Shown one piece after another: positions 1 to 8,642 of a stretch of DNA of 64,000 bases. The notes beneath the pieces are model-generated. The model was not told the origin of the DNA. It worked only from the letters and a program-made list of their open reading frames with translations, and searched no databases. This stretch comes from Rubripirellula reticaptiva. GTDB taxonomy: Bacteria; Planctomycetota; Planctomycetia; Pirellulales; Pirellulaceae. The translations under genes were made by a program, and so were the position numbers. Within the stretch, counting starts at the first letter, position 1. Each line of letters begins with the position of its first letter. The stretch lies in contig NZ_SJPX01000003.1 of the NCBI RefSeq assembly GCF_007860175.1, forward strand, positions 80,552-144,551, given 5' to 3'.

Positions 1-1
1 G

Positions 2-205
2 GCTGCTGGTCCGTTCATCGCTTGGCACCTCCGTGCGGGAAACACGCCACTCAACAACGAGCGGCTTGACTTCAGCGATGACAACGCAATCCTTGGACCG
101 AAACGAAATCAACGTGCGATTGCCCTGGGGGGGGGGGCAAGCGAATTATCTGTGTTTCCGGAAACTTTTTTCGTGATGACGACGAAGTCGCTGGTTGATT
201 ATTAA
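2..205 (+). CDS. C-terminal fragment of an unidentified protein (5' end outside window)
   Basis: An open frame enters from the left edge and ends at TAA 203-205. It has no ATG inside the window. The 67 visible residues have normal protein composition (for example AGNTPLNNERLDF and PETFFVMTTKSLVDY), so this looks like a genuine protein end. I do not recognise the family. A run of 11 G at 127-137 lies inside the frame and is read as part of Leu-Gly-Gly-Gly-Ala. Gaining or losing one G would replace the last 22 or so residues. No terminator hairpin follows. Confidence 0.6.
   Translation, partial: AAGPFIAWHLRAGNTPLNNERLDFSDDNAILGPKRNQRAIALGGGASELSVFPETFFVMTTKSLVDY
127..137. repeat. 11-base poly-G tract inside a coding frame
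   Basis: Eleven consecutive G lie in the 3' part of the truncated gene at the left edge. Tracts of this length are prone to slipped-strand mispairing, and length changes here would shift the reading frame. It could equally be a sequencing artefact in homopolymer length. The frame reads through only at the length given here. Confidence 0.8.
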
Positions 206-613
206 CAGAGGTGAGCTAAAAGTTTTCAAATACGAATGGTTCCTTTTTCGGTCCTGTCCCCCTTTGTTAACGCGGGCTTCGTCTACTGGATACGGAATTA
301 TGAATCGGCAAAATCAACTTTTTTGCAACCTCCGGATGAGTTGCCGAGTGAGCCTTGGTTTCACCAAGACTGCAATCCAGATCAAGCACTTGCACCGGAG
401 CCGGTAAAACCGCATCCAGCAAGGCGTGTCTTTTAGCATCGGATGCAATGAAAAACCGTTTCCGCCGGATCACCTGCGAGCTAAGCATTGCCATCAAGTC
501 GCTTTGTATCGCCAGAGATAGTTTCTTACCAAGTTTCGACAGTGATAGGCAAAACTGAATTGGCGAGTCAAACGGCTTGCATCACTGTATCAGCGAGCAG
601 TACGGAGTCGCCA
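206..613. other. Intergenic region without a convincing gene
   Basis: About 400 bases between the truncated first gene and the broken membrane-protein gene. Short open frames exist on both strands, but none has protein-like composition, a plausible ribosome binding site and a recognisable domain together. No tRNA, hairpin terminator or repeat was seen. Confidence 0.5.
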
Positions 614-981
614 GTGACGAGTAAAAACGGAAAACAAGAGGGTGGCAAGGGTTTGACATTTCTGGTCCGCCGGTGCCCGTGGCCAAGGTTCATTAGCGGT
701 GTTGGTACTAGCCGGCGCTGTGGTCGTCTCGCTCGCCTACTCGGTTTTGGTTCGGCGAACGGGATGGTGGTACGTCGCCGGAATCCAAGCGGCGTGTCTT
801 GCTGGACTGATCGGAACTGCAGCGTATCGCAGCGGTTCCTATCGCGGTGCAAACTTGCCGATCCAGTCCGATTTGGCGTGTTTTGCTGTTGGAGTCACGA
901 TTACCTCTCTAAAGACGGGGATTCACCATCGACTGGGACGGCCAGGAAGCAGGGCCACCGCTGTTCCTTGGTGGCTTCTGA
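614..981 (+). pseudogene. Small membrane protein gene, apparently broken by two frameshifts
   Basis: GTG 614 follows GGAG at 604-607 with six bases between, and opens a frame reading MTSKNGKQEGGKGLTF. At about 662 the protein-like sequence moves to the next frame (WSAGARGQGSLAV, then two hydrophobic segments at about 690-750 and 765-830). At about 912 it seems to shift again, to read FTIDWDGQEAGPPLFLGGF and stop at TGA 979-981. Each shift would be repaired by removing one base. The intact product would be about 120 residues with two or three membrane segments and no function I can name. The second shift is less certain than the first. Alternatives are a sequencing error, or a shorter real gene from GTG 699. 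Confidence 0.4.
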
Positions 982-1107
982 AAATAGAATGGAGCGCAGG
1001 CGATTTCAGTGATCGCCGCAATGAATCGCTGCAACAAGTTGCTGGCTGTGATTCGGTGAACGGCGATTCAATTGACTGCGGCGCCCCAACGAACCTAGGA
1101 CGGAACC

Positions 1108-2391
1108 ATCTTCAAGTTCATTCACACCGCGGACATCCACCTGGACAGTCCGCTTCGGGGCCTCGCAAGCGACGGGCCCGTCGACCAAATTCGCGGCGCC
1201 GTGCGCGAGGCACTGGCAAGTTTGGCAGGCCTGGCCGAGCGTGAACAAGTCAACTTTGTTCTGATCGCCGGCGACATCTACGACGGAACGTGGGATACCG
1301 CCGACACGGGAATGTACTTTTTGAAGTGGCTGGATCGGCTACAAAAATCCGGCATCGAAGTCTATGCGATCAGCGGCAACCACGACGCGCAAAGCAAGAT
1401 GACCAACGTCTTCAAATTGCCAGCCAACCCCAGCGGCCGACCGGTCATGTTGTCGTCAAGCCAACCTGAAACCGTCGTGCTAGACGATATCGACGTCGCG
1501 ATCCACGGCCGCGGATTTTCCCAACAAGCAGAAGCCGAAAACTTAGTCCGCCAGTACCCGGCTGCGATCGCAGGCAAGTTCAACATCGGGATGCTGCACA
1601 CATCGCTCGACGGCGTCGGCGGAGCCCACCACCGCTATGCACCTTGCAGCAACAGCGACCTGATCAGCCTAGGATACGACTACTGGGCACTTGGTCACAT
1701 CCACACTCGAAAGCACCACCACAAACCTGGCGAAGCGCCGATCGTGTTCCCGGGAAACATCCAAGGACGACACGTTCGCGAATCTGGTCCCAAGGGCTGC
1801 GAAGTCGTCTCGGTCGACCATTCAGGCAACGTGTCCATGCAGTTCGTACGCCTTGACGTTTTTCGGTGGGAGATTTGCGACGTCAACGTCGATGGTGTGG
1901 AATCGCCCGACGAGTTGCTGTCGCGTTTTGCGATCCAGATGCAAAACGTCGTGGCTGGTGGCGATGGTCTGCCGATGGCCGTCCGCGTGATCGTGTCGGG
2001 AATTTCAACAGCACACGATGCTTGGCTTTCCGAACCCGAGAAATGGTCGGGGCAAATTCGCGCCGATGCGATCAGTGTCGGTGGCGCTGATGTGTGGATC
2101 GAAAAGGTCAAATTTAACACCCGGCCGCTGAAACAGTTGACTGCCGAAGATGTGGCCAGCGGACCGATCGAAGAAGTCCTTCGCCTGTTCGACGAACTTG
2201 CCATTGATGACGAGATGGCGACCGAATTGGACGCGGCACTGGATGACATGCGTGGAAAGCTGCCGGCGGAATTGAACCGCGGTACCGACGCCATCGCACC
2301 GAAAAACGATGTGGCGGCTTTACGGTCGTTGCTGTCTGAGATTCAACCGATGTTGGTGCATCGGTTGACGACCGAGGCGGTGGGATCGTGA
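1108..2391 (+). CDS. SbcD/YhaO-like DNA repair metallophosphoesterase (probable ATC start)
   Basis: Nuclease subunit of an Mre11/SbcD-type pair, predicted to cut DNA ends in the cytoplasm with two metal ions held by the calcineurin-like phosphoesterase fold. Motifs in order: TADIHLD (Asp9, His11), AGDIYDG (Asp56), GNHD (90-93), MLHTSLDG near 163 and GHIH near 196-199, so all metal motifs are present. About 427 residues, as usual for YhaO-like proteins. The only classical start is GTG 1201, which would remove the essential first motif. In frame, TAG 1096-1098 precedes it, and ATC 1108 sits seven bases after AGGA (1097-1100), exactly where family members start (M-F-K-F-I-H-T-A-D). I infer initiation at ATC, or an ATG-to-ATC change or error. 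The end overlaps the next gene by four bases. Confidence 0.85.
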   Translation: MFKFIHTADIHLDSPLRGLASDGPVDQIRGAVREALASLAGLAEREQVNFVLIAGDIYDGTWDTADTGMYFLKWLDRLQKSGIEVYAISGNHDAQSKMTNVFKLPANPSGRPVMLSSSQPETVVLDDIDVAIHGRGFSQQAEAENLVRQYPAAIAGKFNIGMLHTSLDGVGGAHHRYAPCSNSDLISLGYDYWALGHIHTRKHHHKPGEAPIVFPGNIQGRHVRESGPKGCEVVSVDHSGNVSMQFVRLDVFRWEICDVNVDGVESPDELLSRFAIQMQNVVAGGDGLPMAVRVIVSGISTAHDAWLSEPEKWSGQIRADAISVGGADVWIEKVKFNTRPLKQLTAEDVASGPIEEVLRLFDELAIDDEMATELDAALDDMRGKLPAELNRGTDAIAPKNDVAALRSLLSEIQPMLVHRLTTEAVGS

Positions 2392-5300
2392 GAATTCATC
2401 GTCTCGACCTGATTCGAATCGGACCGTTCACCGGCCGCAGCCTTTCGTTTACCGAAGGCGATTTTGGATTTCACGTCATCTATGGCCCTAATGAGGGCGG
2501 CAAGAGTTCGTCGCTAAGAGCGATGAAGCAGTGGCTGTTTGGAATCAAGGGTGAAAAATCCTGTCGCGACCATTTCGTGCACACGCATAATGAACTGCGT
2601 GTCGGTGGCGTCATCGAAGGCGACGACGGCAAGCGACTGGCATGCATCCGGCGCAAAGGCGGACAAAAGTCGCTTCGCGGTGAAGACGACAAATCCATCG
2701 TTTCACTCGATGACTTCAACGACTGTTTGCACCGACTGTCCGAAGAACAATTCGAAACTCAGTTCGGCATTGATCTAGAACAACTCGTGGCCGGTGGTCG
2801 CGAAATCGTTGCCAATGGCGGCGACGTTGGCGGGTCGTTGTTTGCCGCTGGTTCCGGGACCGCTCGGGTCGGCGCGGTCGGCAAATGGCTCGACAGCGAG
2901 TGCGATCGTTTGTTCAAACTCACCGGTTCGCGCCCGGCGATCAACGCGGCAATCGCTCAGTATTCGGCCGCATGCAAAGTGGTTAGCGAAAAGAGCGTAC
3001 CTAGCAAACAGTGGCAATCTCAAAAAGACGCCCTCGAACAAAGCCTTAGCAAACGCCGCGACCTCGACAAACAGATCCTGGATTTGGAAACGTCGCTGCA
3101 AGGACTCGACCGCATTCGCCAAGCCTTGCCCACGATCAGCAGCCTGAAAGACGAACGTGCGTCACTAGCCGAAGTTGCCGATGCCCCGCGTTTGCGATCT
3201 GATTTTTCGGAAATCCGCGCGGCGGCAGTATTTGCGTTGTCGGCGGCCACCACGTCGCTAAAGTCGACGGAAACGGACTTGGCATCGATCACTGCCAGAA
3301 TTGATGCACTGGATGTGCCTCAGTCGGTACTGGATCATGCATCGGCGATCAAGAATTTGTACAAGAATCTGGAACGCTACCTCGACTGGGTTCGCAATTG
3401 CCCCGAACTGAAATCAAAACGCAAGACGCTGGAAACAAGAGCCGAACGAACTCTCCTTGAACTGGGTAAAGATCCATCGGCGGACCATGCCGAACAAGTT
3501 CGAATCGGAACCACCAACCGTCTGCGCATCAATGAATTGGCGGAACAACGTTCGGCGCTGATGCAATCGGCTGAAGCGGCGGCGGCTGAGTTAGCTGACA
3601 AGCAGCGTGTTCTAAAGGACGCAGAAACCGCAATGTCGGCGTTGCCGAAACCGGTCGATACAAGTTCGCTGCGGACAGCGATTGATAACGCCAGAAAACT
3701 TGGTGACTGCGAACAACAACTGGCTGCGCAAGAAGCAAAGCTGGCTGAATCGCGGTCGCGCGGGCAACGAGAAATCGCCAAGCTACCGCTGTGGACCGGC
3801 ACAATCGAAGAACTGGAAAGTCTTCCCATTCCATCGTCGGAATCAATCGCTCGCTACGAAACCGAACTTGCCGCTGCGGACCAGAACGTCCGTTCTTTAC
3901 AGGCCGAGATCGCCGACTTGGAAGACAAGATCGCTGATGCCGACACAAGGCTCAGCGCGCTGCAACTGACTCAGGACGTTCCCACCGAAGATGACTTGGA
4001 CGGCGTCCGCTTGCGCCGTGACGAACTCTGGAATCCCATTGCGGCAACCTTCAGCGACCGATCGTCAGTCCAATCGCCTCCCAGTTCCGAGTCGATCGAC
4101 GAATACGAAGCGCTCGTTCGCCAGGCCGACGAAATGAGCGACCGGCTAAGACGCGAAGCCGAACGGGTCGCCGAGAAGACGCGGTGGATCGCCGATCGGA
4201 ACGGATGGGGCACGTCACTAGAAAATCGCCGCACACGTTTGGAAGCTGCCAAGTCGGATCGAGCCAACACCCATGCCGATTGGCGAGAATTGTGGTTGCT
4301 GGCGAACATCGATCCGCTGGCTCCGGTTGAAATGAAAGTGTGGATGGAAAACCATCGAAAAATTTCAGAACTCGCCAGCCTGATCCGCGAACAGGATCAA
4401 GCGTGTGAATCAAATCGCAGCAACATTGACTCTCATCGCCAATCACTGCTGGCCCGATTAGGTGAAGTCGATACGGAGACCGATTTCGAACCAACAGCTT
4501 CGCTAGCGTCATTGATTGACATTGCCGATCAACGATCCAAGTCATTCGAGACCATCGAAAACAACCGGTTGCAACTGCAGACACAACTGACGCAGTACCG
4601 TGAAGAATGTGGTAACGCGAAAACAAAGCTGACCGATGCCAACGAGAAGAAAGAACGCTGGCAAACTGAGTGGATGGACGCCGTCAAAGTGCTGGACGGC
4701 AACGCCAACCTGTCGGCATCCGGCGCAATGGCAATGCTGCAGACGATCGACCAATTGGTACACGACATCGACGAGGCAGAGAAGCTAGCTCGCGACTGGA
4801 ACGATCATCACACCCAAATCGAAGCCTACGACGATTCCGTTTTGAAACTGACCGAGACCATTGGCCTTGATGTTGGCGAGGCATCGGTTTCGCAAACGGT
4901 TGCCGATTTGCAAGACCAACTCGGACGGGCAACCGAACAGAAAGCGACTCGCGATAGCTTGATTGCAGAACGTGATCGCATCGAAAAGAAAATGACGACA
5001 GCGAAGCAGTCCATCATCAACGAGACCGCACGTTTGGACGAACTGCGTCGCGAAGCCGGGTGCGAAACGACCGACGATCTGCCGAACGTCGAGCGTCAGT
5101 CGGTGCAACGGATTTCAATCGAGCAAGAAATCGATACGCAGGAGAAACTGCTGCGGCAATGGACACAGGGCGCTGAACTGGACACCTTCATTGCGGCAGC
5201 AAGTGCCGAGGATCCCGACCGCCTGGGACCTCAAATTGATCAACTTGCCGAACAGATCGAACAAGCGAAGAAGCTGCGAGAAGAATTGTCGGAATCGATC

Positions 5301-6017
5301 GGTGCGCAGCAAAAAGATCTTGACCGGATCGATGGCAGTTCGGATGCTGCGAAAGCGAACGAAGATGCCGAGGTCGCTTTGTCGCAAGTCCGCGAACATG
5401 CCGAAACGTATTCGCGGATGAAGTTAGCATCAGTCGTATTGAAACGTGCCGTGCATCGGTATCGCGAGCAGAACCAAGGACCGGTCCTGCAACGGGCCAG
5501 CGTGTTGTTTGCCGAATTGACACTGGGCGCGTTCGAAGGTTTGCGGTCGGATTTTGGCGATGACGGTGAACCGATATTGGTCGGTGTGCGGGCTTCATCG
5601 AGCCAATCGGAATCGTTGGTGACGGTTGACGGGATGAGCGAGGGAACTTGCGATCAACTGTTCTTAGCACTGCGAATCGCATCGCTCGAGTTGCATTTCC
5701 AATCCAACCCGCCAGTTCCGTTTGTGATCGACGACATATTGGTCAAGTTTGATGACAAACGGTCAGCCGCTGCAATGCGTATCCTTGCCGAACTGTCCAA
5801 GCAAACTCAGGTGATCATGTTCACTCACCATGACCACTTGATCGAGGTCGCTCGCGCGGCAGTGCCTGCGGAGATGTTGTTTGTCCAGTCGCTTGAAGAC
5901 GGCGGTACCCACGACGAGGCAGACCAAGGAACGCCAGCGGTTGTGATCCCCAAAACGCCGAAGCCGAAACGTAAGCGAGCGACCAAAGAAACCCCGCCGA
6001 TTGGTGAACTTTTTTGA
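2388..6017 (+). CDS. SbcC/YhaN-like AAA ATPase with long coiled coil
   Basis: Rad50/SbcC-type ATPase partner of the upstream phosphoesterase; together they should form a DNA-end processing complex. The GTG start overlaps the preceding TGA (GTGA), which implies translational coupling. Residues 33-41 (GPNEGGKSS) are Walker A. A region of about 800 residues rich in Glu, Gln, Leu and Arg (roughly 190-1030) is predicted coiled coil. Near the C-terminus come the ABC signature region (MSEGTCDQLFLALR, about 1081) and Walker B (PFVIDDI, about 1110), followed by a His-switch-like THHDH. The 1209 residues match the YhaN group. I see no clear CxxC zinc hook at the middle of the coil, which also fits YhaN rather than classical SbcC. 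The C-terminal 40 residues are Lys/Pro rich. Confidence 0.9.
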   Translation: MRIHRLDLIRIGPFTGRSLSFTEGDFGFHVIYGPNEGGKSSSLRAMKQWLFGIKGEKSCRDHFVHTHNELRVGGVIEGDDGKRLACIRRKGGQKSLRGEDDKSIVSLDDFNDCLHRLSEEQFETQFGIDLEQLVAGGREIVANGGDVGGSLFAAGSGTARVGAVGKWLDSECDRLFKLTGSRPAINAAIAQYSAACKVVSEKSVPSKQWQSQKDALEQSLSKRRDLDKQILDLETSLQGLDRIRQALPTISSLKDERASLAEVADAPRLRSDFSEIRAAAVFALSAATTSLKSTETDLASITARIDALDVPQSVLDHASAIKNLYKNLERYLDWVRNCPELKSKRKTLETRAERTLLELGKDPSADHAEQVRIGTTNRLRINELAEQRSALMQSAEAAAAELADKQRVLKDAETAMSALPKPVDTSSLRTAIDNARKLGDCEQQLAAQEAKLAESRSRGQREIAKLPLWTGTIEELESLPIPSSESIARYETELAAADQNVRSLQAEIADLEDKIADADTRLSALQLTQDVPTEDDLDGVRLRRDELWNPIAATFSDRSSVQSPPSSESIDEYEALVRQADEMSDRLRREAERVAEKTRWIADRNGWGTSLENRRTRLEAAKSDRANTHADWRELWLLANIDPLAPVEMKVWMENHRKISELASLIREQDQACESNRSNIDSHRQSLLARLGEVDTETDFEPTASLASLIDIADQRSKSFETIENNRLQLQTQLTQYREECGNAKTKLTDANEKKERWQTEWMDAVKVLDGNANLSASGAMAMLQTIDQLVHDIDEAEKLARDWNDHHTQIEAYDDSVLKLTETIGLDVGEASVSQTVADLQDQLGRATEQKATRDSLIAERDRIEKKMTTAKQSIINETARLDELRREAGCETTDDLPNVERQSVQRISIEQEIDTQEKLLRQWTQGAELDTFIAAASAEDPDRLGPQIDQLAEQIEQAKKLREELSESIGAQQKDLDRIDGSSDAAKANEDAEVALSQVREHAETYSRMKLASVVLKRAVHRYREQNQGPVLQRASVLFAELTLGAFEGLRSDFGDDGEPILVGVRASSSQSESLVTVDGMSEGTCDQLFLALRIASLELHFQSNPPVPFVIDDILVKFDDKRSAAAMRILAELSKQTQVIMFTHHDHLIEVARAAVPAEMLFVQSLEDGGTHDEADQGTPAVVIPKTPKPKRKRATKETPPIGELF

Positions 6018-6133
6018 CGAACTGAGAGCCCCCATTCGTCCATTTCATTGAATGCAGCGTGCTCCGCAGTCATGATTGAGCGGGCGGCAAGCGGTCGCAA
6101 ACTTTGATTTTCGATTCTCAGATGGGCGTTGGC

Positions 6134-7000
6134 ATGGCGGATGAACTGATTTTGGCGGTGTGCGACTGTGGCAAGACTTTGAAAGTCAAACCATCGTACG
6201 CCGGCAAAAAAGTTCGTTGCCCATCGTGTAACGCCGGAGTCTTGATCGACTCGCTGCCATCGGCAGCAGAAAAATCGCCGGACACCAACCGATCAGGCGC
6301 AATGAAACCGGCCAGCGAGAAGCGTGATACCAATCAACCGGTTACGGGCAAACCGGCCAAAGACGCTTTTAGTTTCCTGCAAGGTGGCCAGCCGAGCCCT
6401 GCGCCTGCGAAACCGGTGATCGACATCAAGCTTGACGTACCAGCAAAAGCGGCCGCGAAGAAGGAGAAGACACCCAAGGCACCGATAGTCGTCGATGCAC
6501 TTGGTGAATCCGATGCGGCTAAACTAAAGTCCGCAAGTAAGCAGCTTGACACTGCGCCGGCTATCGCCGAGAAAGTCGACGGGACGATCAAGTCGCCGAT
6601 TCTGCCACCGGCAATGGCGTCAGCAACTTCGACAACCGGCGAGATTCCCGACTTCGGGTCGACCACGCCGCCGCCCGGCAAAACCGGATCTGATCCGGGT
6701 ACAGGTACCGGATCGTCTGGCGACAGGCAGCCCCGCCAATATCCGACACTCGACCTGATCCGCATGCTGTACCGCGTTTTCGCTTACATCGTGATGGCTG
6801 GGTCGTTACTGATGGCCCTCGTTTCAATCGGGCTCGCAGTCTACCAGGGCGGTTCCAACGTGGTGATTGGAATCATTTCAGCTGTCCCGATATTGGTCGG
6901 CGGGGCGATTGGCGGCGCCACCATGCTGGCTGTCTCGGAAGGGATCAAATTGCTGCTCGATATCCAGGACAACACACATCGTTCAGCAGACCAAAAGTAA
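6134..7000 (+). CDS. Zinc-ribbon-like protein with two C-terminal membrane segments
   Basis: The function is unknown. ATG 6134 was chosen because the conserved-looking N-terminus (MADELILAVCDCG) begins there; an in-frame TTG at 6104 and ATG at 6122 are possible. Cys10-x-Cys12 and Cys28-x-x-Cys31 form a small zinc-ribbon-like knuckle of a kind often found at the N-terminus of planctomycete membrane proteins. Residues 40-205 are a low-complexity linker rich in Lys, Pro, Ala and Thr. Two hydrophobic segments at about 214-236 and 240-265 anchor the protein, probably in the inner membrane with the ribbon in the cytoplasm. It stands alone: the upstream operon ends 116 bases earlier and a tRNA follows. 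Confidence 0.7.
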   Translation: MADELILAVCDCGKTLKVKPSYAGKKVRCPSCNAGVLIDSLPSAAEKSPDTNRSGAMKPASEKRDTNQPVTGKPAKDAFSFLQGGQPSPAPAKPVIDIKLDVPAKAAAKKEKTPKAPIVVDALGESDAAKLKSASKQLDTAPAIAEKVDGTIKSPILPPAMASATSTTGEIPDFGSTTPPPGKTGSDPGTGTGSSGDRQPRQYPTLDLIRMLYRVFAYIVMAGSLLMALVSIGLAVYQGGSNVVIGIISAVPILVGGAIGGATMLAVSEGIKLLLDIQDNTHRSADQK

Positions 7001-7044
7001 GCAAAGCACTCAAAAACCCTGAAAAACACAGCCTCGAATGGGGC

Positions 7045-7073
7045 TTGGCGAAGCTTGCAAATTTTGGCATACT
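7045..7073 (+). promoter_or_regulatory. Candidate sigma70-type promoter of tRNA-Met
   Basis: TTGGCG (7045-7050) and CATACT (7068-7073) are separated by 17 bases and each match four of six consensus positions. Transcription would start at about 7080, a few bases before the tRNA 5' end at 7085. Confidence 0.45.
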
Positions 7074-7084
7074 CTCGCCCTCAC

Positions 7085-7158
7085 GGCGACGTAGCTCAGT
7101 TGGTTAGAGCACGGTCTTCATAAGGCTGGGGTCGGTGGTTCAAGTCCACTCGTCGCTA
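7085..7158 (+). tRNA. tRNA-Met (anticodon CAT, elongator type)
   Basis: A 74-base cloverleaf. The acceptor stem GGCGACG pairs with CGTCGCT (one G-T pair). The D arm is GCTCAGTTGGTTAGAGC, the anticodon stem-loop carries CTTCATAA with anticodon CAT, the variable loop is GGGTC, and the T arm is GGTGGTTCAAGTCCACT. The discriminator is A7158 and CCA is not encoded (ACT follows). The 5' half closely resembles the E. coli elongator tRNA-Met and lacks initiator features. A tRNA-Ile(CAU) read by lysidine modification is the alternative. Confidence 0.93.
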
Positions 7159-7167
7159 CTGAAACGA

Positions 7168-7206
7168 AAGCCGCGATCCGGTCCCACGACCGATCGCGGC
7201 TTTTTT
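7168..7206 (+). terminator. Rho-independent terminator after tRNA-Met
   Basis: An 11-base perfect inverted repeat (7168-7178 AAGCCGCGATC, 7192-7202 GATCGCGGCTT) with a 13-base loop, running into six T at 7201-7206. It starts ten bases after the tRNA. Confidence 0.85.
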
Positions 7207-7481
7207 CGTGCGACGTTGCCCCTGGCCGGTAGAAAGGAGTTGCCGGAAATTTCGCTTGATACCGAGAGCCTGGAACCATCCTCGACAAGCGTCAACTCAC
7301 CAGCCGGTGGCCATGCTAACATGCCCACGCTTTGTCTAACGTTTCACAAACGGCCAGCTCCCGCAGTATGCTGAAGATCATGATGCCAAGGTACCGAAGA
7401 TTTTTACCCTCAGATGCATCCATTAGATACTGAAACGGGCAAACGTAAATTTCTCATCGCCGGCCAGCAAGAAATTAGCAC

Positions 7482-8642
7482 CTAACCACGTTTTCGAACC
7501 TCTGCTTTTGACTGAGCAGTGCTCAGCAGTGGGCGGGCGAGGCTGGGGAAGACACTGAGCGTGGTGGCGGCGACACGGCAAGCTACGGGCGATCGCAGCA
7601 TGGCGGTCATGACTCGGCAAATCGTTTTCCTTCGCTTGACGGACACGTCAATGTAGTTGCACCACTCTTCACCGATGTGCTTTAGATCGTAATGATTGCG
7701 AGCAACAAGGTCTGCTGCGGCGATGCCGCCTTGCATCGCCCAAGTCATGCCTTCGCCCGTGAAGGGTTCTACGTAGCCGGCAGCGTCACCAATCGCGATC
7801 ACGCGGCCGAGCCCAGCAACGCGAGTCCGTCTTAATGGCGGTGTTGCCATAAGCGGCGTCAGGTCACCCAATCGCAATGATGCAAAGACGCTGTTTGCCA
7901 AGATTTGTCCAACGCGATGCAGAGGATCGCCTGATGACGCACCCGTTGATCCAGAGACTAATGCAGCGGCTACGTCGACTTGCCCGCCTTCAAGTTGTAC
8001 CAACCCAACGTAACCGTCGGCGTCGCAAGCCATGTAAATTGTCCCTGGTTCGACGTCCGATGATGAAGCCATGAAGGATACGCCAAATGGGCCGTGAGGC
8101 TGTTCGATCCAAGGCAGCATGCCCTTCAGGTTGCCTGCGCGAAGACCTGATGCGACAACAACACAATCATAAGTTTCAATCGTACGCTCGCCGTTTTGTT
8201 CTAAACGAACGTGGACGGTGGCGTCATCTGCACTTTCAACAACAGCCGAGCACTGCATCCTGACTCGAGCACCGGTTTTCTGCGCGGCCTCGACCATCAT
8301 CGGGTCGAGGATCTCACGAGACACCGCAATTCCCGCGGGAATTTTCAAATCGAGGTGCCGACCACCGAGTGAGGCCCGCCAACGATTCGTCGTAACCGAT
8401 CGCGACATCACGCTGTCGAGCAAATCAAGTTCCTGCAGTTGCTCGATACCAGTTGGCCCTAGGCAACATCCACAGACCTTTGCTCGCGGAAAAGCTTCCT
8501 TCTCGACAAGGTCAACGTCGATGCCGCGCTGACGAAGTCGAATCGCGAACGAGCAACCCGCGACACCAGCACCAATCACAAGAATTTTGGAAGCCGCCGG
8601 CGTTTTAGAATCTGATGGCCGAAGCTGATCGCGGCCCATCAT
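7482..8642 (-). CDS. FAD-dependent oxidoreductase, geranylgeranyl-reductase-like family
   Basis: Flavoprotein of the group that includes geranylgeranyl reductases and aromatic hydroxylase-like monooxygenases; the substrate is unknown. ATG 8642 overlaps the TGA of the upstream methyltransferase (ATGA), which decides the start; an in-frame start at 8669 would lie deeper inside that gene. An N-terminal dinucleotide-binding motif ILVIGAGVAGCSFA lies near residues 20-33. A CGCCLGP segment follows at about 58, where this family carries a conserved Cys/Gly cluster. The second FAD motif is VIAIGDAAGYVEPFTGEG in the C-terminal half. About 386 residues, a normal length. The pair resembles methyltransferase/oxidoreductase genes often found beside type III polyketide synthases in planctomycetes, but no such synthase is in the window. 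Confidence 0.85.
   Translation of the reverse strand: MMGRDQLRPSDSKTPAASKILVIGAGVAGCSFAIRLRQRGIDVDLVEKEAFPRAKVCGCCLGPTGIEQLQELDLLDSVMSRSVTTNRWRASLGGRHLDLKIPAGIAVSREILDPMMVEAAQKTGARVRMQCSAVVESADDATVHVRLEQNGERTIETYDCVVVASGLRAGNLKGMLPWIEQPHGPFGVSFMASSSDVEPGTIYMACDADGYVGLVQLEGGQVDVAAALVSGSTGASSGDPLHRVGQILANSVFASLRLGDLTPLMATPPLRRTRVAGLGRVIAIGDAAGYVEPFTGEGMTWAMQGGIAAADLVARNHYDLKHIGEEWCNYIDVSVKRRKTICRVMTAMLRSPVACRVAATTLSVFPSLARPLLSTAQSKAEVRKRG

Noticed and set aside
1695-2294. Minus-strand open frame of about 200 codons opposite the SbcD-like gene
   Set aside because: Ser/Thr/Arg-rich mirror of the real coding strand, with no motif.
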